Source: Candidatus Kaiserbacteria bacterium
GTDB taxonomy: Bacteria; Patescibacteriota; Minisyncoccia; Phycocordibacterales; UBA12088
Assembly: GCA_003561715.1 (NCBI GenBank)
Contig: PWVU01000076.1
Coordinates: forward strand, 1 to 5,128
DNA: 5,128 nucleotides
Reading direction: 5' to 3'
Shown here: positions 1 to 4,195 of the stretch, piece after piece
How the letters are laid out: every line of letters begins with the position of its first letter
How positions within the stretch are numbered: the first letter of the stretch is position 1
Translations under genes and position numbers: made by a program
The notes under the pieces: generated by a model
What the model was told of the DNA's origin: nothing
Database searches by the model: none
Seen by the model: only the letters and a program-made list of their open reading frames with translations

Positions 1-273
1 GCATACGATAGCGAATCAATATTCTTTGATGACATCCAGATTCCTCTACCTCGAGAGAGATTTTCTGATTTCAAATTGTATTCATGCAGGACTCGCCCTA
101 TTTTCTTCATTCAGGACAATAATGGCGATGTGTTTGGAATAGAAGGATGGAATAGTATGAAAAACGATCGCCCCGAACTAAAGTCGTTGCGTGACATTGA
201 CGGTATTTCAGAAGAACAATACGTGGATGAAAATATGTTTCTGGAAAGTTGCAAATTGGTTCATTCAGCCTAG
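1..273 (+). CDS. C-terminal fragment of an unrecognised protein (5' end outside window)
   Basis: Frame 1 is open from the first base to a TAG at 271-273, giving 90 residues with no stop. The gene therefore most likely begins upstream of the window. A TTG at 76 is the first usable start inside, but it has no ribosome binding site and would cut into continuous coding sequence, so I do not use it. The fragment is mixed hydrophilic, with aromatic runs (IFFDD, PIFFIQD) and an acidic C-terminal third (SEEQYVDENMF). It has no membrane helix, signal peptide or catalytic motif that I recognise. Hand counting gives about 39% GC over bases 1-240, whereas single 60-base rows sampled in later genes give about 53-63%. 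That could mean a gene of different origin or just local variation. It converges on the minus-strand gene ending at 383. I assign no function. Confidence 0.6.
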   Translation, partial: AYDSESIFFDDIQIPLPRERFSDFKLYSCRTRPIFFIQDNNGDVFGIEGWNSMKNDRPELKSLRDIDGISEEQYVDENMFLESCKLVHSA

Positions 274-335
274 ATTTTCACTAGCCTGTTTGCCTTTTTG
301 TAAAGCTACAGAACCGAGACTTCATTTTGTACAGC

Positions 336-354
336 CCCCCACTCTTTGTTGGGG
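336..354. terminator. weak GC-rich hairpin in convergent gap, possible terminator
   Basis: Between the two convergent genes, a C-run (from 336) faces GGGG at 351-354. The pair forms a stem of four G-C pairs plus one or two more across a TCTTT loop, with a one-base bulge. A 5-bp outer pairing is also possible between GAGAC at 316-320 and GTCTC at 360-364. No proper U-tract follows on either strand; the plus side has only a T-rich TCTTGGTCT. A bidirectional terminator is expected here by position, but the sequence support is poor. The rest of 274-382 shows nothing coding. Confidence 0.25.
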
Positions 355-368
355 TCTTGGTCTCAGAC

Positions 369-383
369 ACACTCGTTGAGTGT
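369..383 (-). terminator. 6-bp hairpin directly at the 3' end of the minus-strand gene
   Basis: ACACTC (369-374) and GAGTGT (378-383) are perfect inverted repeats separated by three bases, and they abut the TAA stop of the minus-strand gene. The position suits a transcript-end hairpin. The stem is short, only half GC, and is followed on the minus strand by GTCTGAG rather than a T-run. It is at best a weak terminator or a 3'-end stabiliser. Confidence 0.25.
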
Positions 384-1411
384 TACGGCTCTATGATAAT
401 GATCGGTTCGGTGGTGTAGCGCGCGAGTGGGATATACAAGCCCAGATTATCAAGCTCCATCGCCGGCAAACTGTAAATGATATGCACTCGTAGACGATAG
501 GTATCCGGTGGAGCATTTCGAAGACGAAAACTTATTTCTTTCACTCCATCGCCGTAGTTGCCTACCGTCGCCGTGTATTGGTGAATTTCCTCATTGTCTT
601 CATTGAAAAGAACAAACATAGCCACAATGCCTGCTTCTGGAGAGTGACCCAATAGGTCCAAGTCAACTTCCAGGATATCTCCATTTGCAAGCGTGAGAAC
701 ATCTGTGGGTTTGTAGATCGCAACAAGATCGGGTGTATCGCGCATTGGTTCGGGTGTAAAGGTAACTTCCTCGGTATCTCCGTTTACAACAATAGTTCCC
801 GCGCGCGTTTCGAAGCGCCAGTAGCGCACGTCAAATTGACTCCAAGATATATTTTCGTCATAGCAAGGTCCCACATCTGTACGACTATCTATGTCAACAT
901 ATGCCGATATACGGATGGTGTCCATGTGTGCTTTTGCCAGTTCAGTATGACGCGCTACATCGGGACCGCGACAGGAAGGTACCGCGAGTGGTGGATCATC
1001 CTTTACCCTTTTCACGGGGCATGCCGCAAATTGACAGTTCGGTCCTGCTCTGCCGACGAAAGACCCATCCCAACACTCCAGCATATCCGGCGTACATGGT
1101 GCGGGCTGAACTTCCATTGGTGGGCTGTCTTGTCTTGCTGCTGATGTTCGCGCTTGTGATTCAGACACGGAAGCACTCTCAATGTTAGTCTCAACCTCTT
1201 CAAGCGGGGCTTCATCCTGCACGTCTTCATGAGGGTTTTCATCATCGAGGCGTTCAGTGGTATGTGTGCCAAGTGCCGTTTCCTCGTCCGTTGCATTGTG
1301 AGCTGTTGATATATACCACGCTACTGCCACAAGACCGCTTATTGCACACAATATCACCACTGTGATGCCGGGGAGACCAAACCGAATTGAGTGAGTGGAA
1401 TGTGGGTTCAT
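383..1411 (-). CDS. membrane-anchored extracytoplasmic protein with four-cysteine motif, unknown function
   Basis: This is a 342-residue protein. Residues 11-33 form one hydrophobic helix after a short N-terminus with a basic residue at R10. There is no lipobox and no convincing signal-peptidase site, so an N-in/C-out anchor is likely. Residues 39-104 are an acidic, Ser/Thr/Pro-bearing linker (many E and D), typical of disordered surface stalks. Then comes a compact cysteine motif, C106-x5-C112-x13-C126-x4-C131, containing WDGSFVGRAGPNC. I know this pattern from predicted exported proteins of Patescibacteria and other bacteria, usually with P where this copy has W113. Two further cysteines are C147 and C183. 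Residues 190-342 alternate short beta-like strands, probably a beta-sandwich, ending in IIIIEP. The start is ATG at 1411, with AGG seven bases upstream on the minus strand. It is divergent from the META-domain gene. The role is unknown; binding or adhesion at the cell surface is a guess. Confidence 0.85.
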   Translation of the reverse strand: MNPHSTHSIRFGLPGITVVILCAISGLVAVAWYISTAHNATDEETALGTHTTERLDDENPHEDVQDEAPLEEVETNIESASVSESQARTSAARQDSPPMEVQPAPCTPDMLECWDGSFVGRAGPNCQFAACPVKRVKDDPPLAVPSCRGPDVARHTELAKAHMDTIRISAYVDIDSRTDVGPCYDENISWSQFDVRYWRFETRAGTIVVNGDTEEVTFTPEPMRDTPDLVAIYKPTDVLTLANGDILEVDLDLLGHSPEAGIVAMFVLFNEDNEEIHQYTATVGNYGDGVKEISFRLRNAPPDTYRLRVHIIYSLPAMELDNLGLYIPLARYTTEPIIIIEP

Positions 1412-1461
1412 GTACTAACCTACTCTATCGCAATTTAGGTATGTGCGGAACGCATAGTTTG

Positions 1462-1470
1462 GGTATAACA
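1462..1470 (-). promoter_or_regulatory. candidate extended -10 promoter for the minus-strand surface protein gene
   Basis: On the minus strand, TGTTATACC fits an extended -10 (TGN followed by TATACC, 4/6). An alternative -10, TATCAT (5/6), lies at 1472-1477. Neither has a recognisable -35 at 16-18 bp. Either would give a leader of about 45-55 bases before the ATG at 1411, enough to contain the AGG ribosome binding element. Confidence 0.3.
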
Positions 1471-1512
1471 GATGATAGAATAGTGGCACCAGTCCGCTGG
1501 AGGGATCCGCTC

Positions 1513-1541
1513 TAGATATGAGTACCGACCTCGCGTATACT
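1513..1541 (+). promoter_or_regulatory. candidate sigma-70-type promoter for the META-domain gene, near-leaderless
   Basis: TAGATA at 1513-1518 (4/6 to TTGACA) and TATACT at 1536-1541 (5/6 to TATAAT) are separated by exactly 17 bp. Transcription would begin around 1548-1549, immediately before the ATG at 1550, leaving essentially no leader. The absence of any Shine-Dalgarno sequence upstream of 1550 agrees with a leaderless mRNA. Confidence 0.5.
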
Positions 1542-1549
1542 TGATTAAT

Positions 1550-2515
1550 ATGAAAAATACTCTCGTGTATGTTATCGGCGCACTTCTGCTTATTGGCGGA
1601 GTAGTGCTCTATATGTCGCTTAATGGATCAACGGATATCGAAGAACCGACAGATCTGTTGTCGGAAGAGACTCTCGTGGATGAAGAGTCGGTGATAGATG
1701 GGCATAAACATGCACGATACCGTATGCCTGATGGTACGTCAGTGACACTTTCCGATGGGATTGCGGAGACGTTTGTTGAAGAAGACGAGAGCATTCCGCC
1801 GATCGTCACTCGCCACTTTGGAGACGAACTGTTCAAAGACCTTAGCGGAGATGGGCGCGATGATGTCGTGTTCTTGCTTACTCAAGATGCAGGTGGAAGT
1901 GGGACATTTTTTTATGTAGTCGCCGCCCTCAACACTGATGAGGGGTTTTACGGTTCCCAAGCACTTTTGCTCGGCGATCGTATTACACCACAGAGTATCG
2001 AATCAGGACCGGGTACGCAGGTCATTGTGAACTACGTCGATCGGGCGCCGGATGAGCCGATGACCGCGACACCTTCGGTTGAGGTATCCCTGCATCTGGT
2101 GCTTAATACCTCTACTATGCAGTTTGAAGAGGTGTCTCCCGAGTTCGCAGAAGAAGAAGCAGAAGCAGATCAGGCGGGCATGACGCTTGAAATGAAGACT
2201 TGGATTTGGGAAAAGACCGAGTATACCGACGGACGGGTAGTGACGCCCTCAACACCGGACGAGTTCACACTTGCGTTCTCGCGTGAGGGATCTGTTTCCG
2301 TTGGCACCGACTGCAACTCAGCGGGCGGCTCGTATACCGCAGAGAACGGATCGCTCACTTTTTCTGAGCTTTTCTCAACGCTTATGTATTGTGAAGGATC
2401 AGTTGACTCCGAGTTCATCGCGTCATTGGATAGCGTAGACGGGTACGCATTTACGCCGGAGGGTATGTTACATCTTTTGTTAAAGGATGATGAAGGCACC
2501 GTGGTGCTTAGGTAG
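1550..2515 (+). CDS. membrane-anchored protein with C-terminal META/HslJ-like domain
   Basis: This is a 321-residue protein. Residues 4-23 are a hydrophobic helix after MKN, with no lipobox, so the protein is probably anchored with the bulk outside the membrane. Residues 29-49 are an acidic linker. Residues 55-195 form a first domain with DLSGDGRDDVVFLL (97-110), which resembles the Asp-rich calcium loops of VCBS/FG-GAP-type repeats, followed by strand-like segments. A Glu-rich hinge (198-206, EFAEEEAEA) leads to residues 216-321. That segment matches the META (HslJ) pattern: an opening W, strand 'FTLAFSREGSVSV', the GxDCNS signature at C255, the GSYTxxNGSLTF strand, an S-T-x-M-x-C segment ending at C281, and a closing 'LHLLLKDDEGTVVL'. 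C255 and C281 could form a disulphide outside the cytoplasm. META proteins such as HslJ are linked to envelope or heat stress, but their biochemistry is unclear. I chose ATG 1550 over the in-frame TTG at 1541, which overlaps the -10 box. The next gene follows 45 bases downstream. Confidence 0.85.
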   Translation: MKNTLVYVIGALLLIGGVVLYMSLNGSTDIEEPTDLLSEETLVDEESVIDGHKHARYRMPDGTSVTLSDGIAETFVEEDESIPPIVTRHFGDELFKDLSGDGRDDVVFLLTQDAGGSGTFFYVVAALNTDEGFYGSQALLLGDRITPQSIESGPGTQVIVNYVDRAPDEPMTATPSVEVSLHLVLNTSTMQFEEVSPEFAEEEAEADQAGMTLEMKTWIWEKTEYTDGRVVTPSTPDEFTLAFSREGSVSVGTDCNSAGGSYTAENGSLTFSELFSTLMYCEGSVDSEFIASLDSVDGYAFTPEGMLHLLLKDDEGTVVLR

Positions 2516-2521
2516 CTGGCA

Positions 2522-2527
2522 TAGAAT
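2522..2527 (+). promoter_or_regulatory. possible internal -10 box (TAGAAT) upstream of the 2561 gene
   Basis: TAGAAT matches TATAAT at 5/6 and lies just after the stop of the META-domain gene. I see no -35 at 16-18 bp and no TG extension at the right place. If used, transcription would start near 2534, inside the inverted-repeat cluster described separately. Read-through from the upstream gene is the alternative. Confidence 0.25.
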
Positions 2528-2583
2528 GGACTGCGACAGTCTTGTGTGAAAAGGTGAGGTATGAAACTGTACCGATACAGTCC
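2528..2583 (+). promoter_or_regulatory. four-block inverted-repeat cluster around the ribosome binding site (possible mRNA switch)
   Basis: Block A is GGACTG (2528-2533), block B is ACAGTCT (2536-2542), block C is ACTGTA (2566-2571) and block D is TACAGTCC (2576-2583). A pairs with B (5 bp plus a G-U, 3-base loop) and C pairs with D (perfect 6 bp, 4-base loop), leaving the ribosome binding site at 2551-2556 and the ATG at 2561 open between two hairpins. Alternatively B pairs with C (ACAGT/ACTGT, 5 bp) or A with D (GGACTG/CAGTCC, 6 bp); either would enclose the ribosome binding site and start codon. C and D lie within the first eight codons. The pairings are read directly from the sequence; a regulatory role is inference. 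Confidence 0.35.
2551..2556 (+). promoter_or_regulatory. Shine-Dalgarno site for the conserved hypothetical gene
   Basis: AAGGTG (extending to AAGGTGAGG) ends four bases before the ATG at 2561. It is one of only two strong ribosome binding sites in the window. It supports the 2561 start and fits translation from a transcript that begins upstream rather than a leaderless mRNA. Confidence 0.7.
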
Positions 2584-3070
2584 AGTCGAAGATCGAGATA
2601 CACTGTTTCAAGCACTGCTACATATTCATCGTGAGTGCTCCAAGCTTTGCTATGCATCGCTCGGGGAGTACGTGCCGGTTGCGGGGAATATCGGCTTCTT
2701 TTGTCACTATGATGATGAGTATCGTGTGTTGACCGAGCTACGCGAGAGACTGACCGACGCATCAGACAATATCAACCAAAAGTATTTCCGTCTGCATGAG
2801 CCGATTAGGTTTTCCGCTGAGGGCAATATTCCGGAGGCAATCTACACATATCTCTATATCCGTAAACCCGATATCTATCGCGCACAGGTGGGCGATGTCG
2901 ACTTTGTAATGGAGCAGGAGCGCTATCAAGACTTGAAAGGGAGGTTGCAGAATGATGACAGTATTCCCGGCGCTCGCGTTTTCCCACGTGCGGATCTTGA
3001 TATGATCGAGCTGTATGATCCGGATGTCGATGTGCTGGGGTATGTGCGTGTGCGAGATGTGGGAGAGTAA
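2561..3070 (+). CDS. conserved hypothetical protein (169 aa), Patescibacteria-type
   Basis: This is a soluble protein of 169 residues with no signal peptide or membrane helix, so probably cytoplasmic. It opens MKLYRYSPVEDRDTLF and carries blocks that look strongly constrained: GEYVPVAGNIGFFCHYDDEY (35-54), NQKYFRLHEPI (72-82), YTYLYIRKPDIYRAQVGDVDF (95-115) and DLDMIELYDPDVDVLGYV (145-162). The many conserved-looking Asp and Tyr residues (D51, D52, D112, D114, D145, D147, D154, D156) could form a binding or catalytic surface. I recognise the overall pattern, from memory only, as a family of unannotated proteins in Parcubacteria-type genomes; I know of no function. Cysteines are at 26, 30 and 48. 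The start is well fixed by the Shine-Dalgarno site. It follows the META-domain gene by 45 bases and may be cotranscribed with it, though a weak -10 also lies between. The next gene, a Nudix hydrolase, is 81 bases downstream with its own promoter. Confidence 0.85.
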   Translation: MKLYRYSPVEDRDTLFQALLHIHRECSKLCYASLGEYVPVAGNIGFFCHYDDEYRVLTELRERLTDASDNINQKYFRLHEPIRFSAEGNIPEAIYTYLYIRKPDIYRAQVGDVDFVMEQERYQDLKGRLQNDDSIPGARVFPRADLDMIELYDPDVDVLGYVRVRDVGE

Positions 3071-3116
3071 GTTTGAATCAAAACATATGAATAATCACAT
3101 TGAGACGAGTCGTATC

Positions 3117-3132
3117 TCGCTCGATCGAGCGA
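3117..3132 (+). promoter_or_regulatory. perfect 16-bp palindrome, candidate operator at the Nudix promoter
   Basis: TCGCTCGATCGAGCGA is its own reverse complement over all 16 bases. It lies 4 bases before the extended -10 and covers the -35 and upstream spacer region, a classic position for a dimeric repressor. A second, shorter odd palindrome, ACGAGTCGT (3105-3113), sits just upstream. As RNA it could only form a tight-looped hairpin after the previous gene, and no U-run follows, so a terminator is less likely than a protein site. Confidence 0.45.
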
Positions 3133-3136
3133 CTAA

Positions 3137-3145
3137 TGGTAGTAT
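3137..3145 (+). promoter_or_regulatory. extended -10 promoter for the first Nudix gene, leaderless
   Basis: TGGTAGTAT is a TGN extended -10 with hexamer TAGTAT (4/6). A very similar TGGTAGCAT occurs at 4141-4149. Six bases separate the hexamer from the ATG at 3152, so transcription would start at or next to the A of the start codon. There is no Shine-Dalgarno sequence, which agrees with a leaderless mRNA. No -35 is visible; the palindrome occupies that position. Confidence 0.5.
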
Positions 3146-3151
3146 CCTTGC

Positions 3152-3634
3152 ATGAGCAAGGTATGCGATCACACAAGTGTTGGTATACTCGTTTGGAAAA
3201 GTGATACGTTGTTGCTTATTGAGCGAGCGCGGTTTCCGTTTGGATACGCGGTTCCTGCAGGACATGTCGACGGAGACGAGACATATGAGGTTGCCGCAAA
3301 GCGCGAGCTTTTCGAGGAGGTGGGGTTGCAGGCGACGTCACTTCGATTACTCTTTGAGGGAAGAAAAGAGAATCTCTGCAGAAGGGAAGGGGGTACGTGG
3401 CACTATTGGAAATTATACGAAGCAGAGGTGACCGGAGAGCTTGTGCCGTGCAAAGACGAGACTAAACACGTGGGGTGGTATGCAAAAGAAGACCTTGTGC
3501 GCTTTGCAAAACGCACCGAGAAATACATTGCGGGCGATATCTCGGAGCAAGAGTGGGAGCAAGACCCCGGCTTGGAACTTGTGATGTATGAGTGGTTCAG
3601 GGAGATGGGGTTGTGTAAGTTTGCGTCATTTTAA
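3152..3634 (+). CDS. Nudix hydrolase (MutT-like)
   Basis: This is a 160-residue cytoplasmic protein with a complete Nudix box at residues 37-59: G37, E43, R51-E52-L53, E55-E56, G58-L59, exactly G-x5-E-x7-REU-x-EE-x-G-U. E52, E55 and E56 are the usual divalent-metal ligands, so the enzyme should be active. Nudix enzymes cleave nucleoside diphosphates linked to another moiety (NDP-X) and release a phosphorylated product. The N-terminal strand (TSVGILVWKSDTLLLIER) and the PFGYAVPAGHVDGDE entry to the box suit a MutT/dNTP-cleaning or nucleotide-salvage enzyme, but substrate cannot be read from the box. The C-terminal part (WHYWKLYEAEV, then a helix with KRTEKYI) completes a fold of normal length. 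The start ATG is fixed by the promoter six bases upstream. It converges with a second Nudix gene 32 bases beyond its stop. The two share little outside the box, so this is not a recent duplication. Confidence 0.93.
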   Translation: MSKVCDHTSVGILVWKSDTLLLIERARFPFGYAVPAGHVDGDETYEVAAKRELFEEVGLQATSLRLLFEGRKENLCRREGGTWHYWKLYEAEVTGELVPCKDETKHVGWYAKEDLVRFAKRTEKYIAGDISEQEWEQDPGLELVMYEWFREMGLCKFASF

Positions 3635-3666
3635 TGTGCGCGAATATCGTTCGTATAACTACGTTA

Positions 3667-4122
3667 TTACAGATACCCCAGACGCGTAAACAATTCCACC
3701 GAGGGCGGAGTTAGTTTAAGGTCTTTGAGTTCATGCAGGTCGGTCCATCGATATGTTACAAGGTCGTCGTGCAGTGTGATCATCACCTCGTGTGCAGGTT
3801 TATCCAAAACCGTCTTGTATATGTAGAATCGCATCTTACATACCACCTGCTCGTCGGTCTCTTTCAGTGTCTTTACAGACTCCCCGGTTCCGATGTCATC
3901 TATAAGCTCTATGTCGTCTGGTGCAAGCGTGATGCCGGTCTCTTCCGCGACCTCACGCACGAGCGCACTTTCTTTGTCTTCGTTCTCTTTGACCCCACCA
4001 CCTGGAATATGCCAGCAATCCGCATACACTCCGCCATCATGCGGGTCTTTCATGCCTTGAAATAGCTTACCGTCGTCTGAGAAGATAAGCGCGGAAACGA
4101 TGTCTCTATGTATGGTGCGCAT
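3667..4122 (-). CDS. second Nudix hydrolase
   Basis: This is a 151-residue cytoplasmic protein with an intact Nudix box at residues 42-64: G42, E48, R56-E57-V58, E60-E61, G63-I64. The metal-binding glutamates E57, E60 and E61 are all present. The N-terminus (IHRDIVSALIFSDDGKLFQGMKDP) is the usual first strand, and the CWHIPGGGVKENED entry to the box is typical of MutT/ADP-ribose-type members. HDDLVTYRWTDLHELKDLKLTPPS near the end resembles the 'W-x-x-x-x-E-L-x-x-L-x-L-T-P' tail common in small Nudix enzymes. The substrate is unknown. The start at 4122 is ATG, with a CATAAT box 14 bases away and no Shine-Dalgarno site, so near-leaderless translation is likely. It converges with the other Nudix gene, with only 32 bases and weak hairpins (CGAA/TTCG at 3641-3653, ATAAC/GTTAT at 3655-3667) between them and no clear terminator. 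It is divergent from the peptidase-like hydrolase. Confidence 0.93.
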   Translation of the reverse strand: MRTIHRDIVSALIFSDDGKLFQGMKDPHDGGVYADCWHIPGGGVKENEDKESALVREVAEETGITLAPDDIELIDDIGTGESVKTLKETDEQVVCKMRFYIYKTVLDKPAHEVMITLHDDLVTYRWTDLHELKDLKLTPPSVELFTRLGYL

Positions 4123-4136
4123 GTGGTCTGTTGCCG

Positions 4137-4142
4137 ATTATG
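4137..4142 (-). promoter_or_regulatory. -10 box of the second Nudix gene
   Basis: On the minus strand CATAAT matches TATAAT at 5/6. TTCCCA (plus-strand 4161-4166), 18 bp away, matches TTGACA at 4/6. The predicted transcript start is near 4130, giving a leader of only about eight bases before the ATG at 4122, with no ribosome binding site. Confidence 0.45.
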
Positions 4143-4149
4143 GTAGCAT
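4141..4149 (+). promoter_or_regulatory. extended -10 promoter of the alpha/beta hydrolase gene
   Basis: TGGTAGCAT is a TGN extended -10, nearly identical to TGGTAGTAT before the first Nudix gene. Transcription would start about 4155, giving a leader of roughly 40 bases before the ATG at 4196. That leader can fold a small GGGA/TCCC hairpin (4162-4177). The box shares bases 4141-4142 with the minus-strand -10 of the divergent gene. Confidence 0.45.
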
Positions 4150-4195
4150 AGATGTAGCGCTGGGAATACATTGTCCCGGTTACGACAGCAAACAC

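Noticed and set aside
836..1296. Overlapping open frames of about 95-100 codons on both strands inside the four-cysteine protein gene
   Set aside because: They lack ribosome binding sites, have composition typical of off-frame translation, and the 342-residue frame has clear anchor, linker and motif structure.
1503..1516. GGATCC and TCTAGA (BamHI and XbaI sites) three bases apart, resembling a cloning polylinker
   Set aside because: The flanks do not match vector sequence I know, the sites lie inside a plausible promoter region, and the sequence continues naturally into genes on both sides. Two hexamers by chance is acceptable.
1541..1549. TTG start three codons before ATG 1550
   Set aside because: Its first base belongs to the -10 box, and it offers no ribosome binding site; MKNTLVYV is a normal N-terminus for an anchored protein.
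2170..2499. 109-codon minus-strand frame opposite the META domain
   Set aside because: Ser-rich off-frame composition and fully inside a gene with recognisable META motifs on the other strand.
3641..3667. Small hairpins CGAA/TTCG and ATAAC/GTTAT between the convergent Nudix genes as terminators
   Set aside because: Stems of 4-5 bp, AT-rich in one case, with no U-tract on either strand; too weak to call.
3733..4065. 110-codon plus-strand frame opposite the second Nudix gene
   Set aside because: The minus-strand frame has a perfect Nudix box and a promoter; this one has no motif or ribosome binding site.
4100..4195. Upstream in-frame starts extending the alpha/beta hydrolase by 32 residues
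   Set aside because: They begin inside the divergent Nudix gene and before the predicted promoter, and the extra residues do not look like the family's N-terminus.
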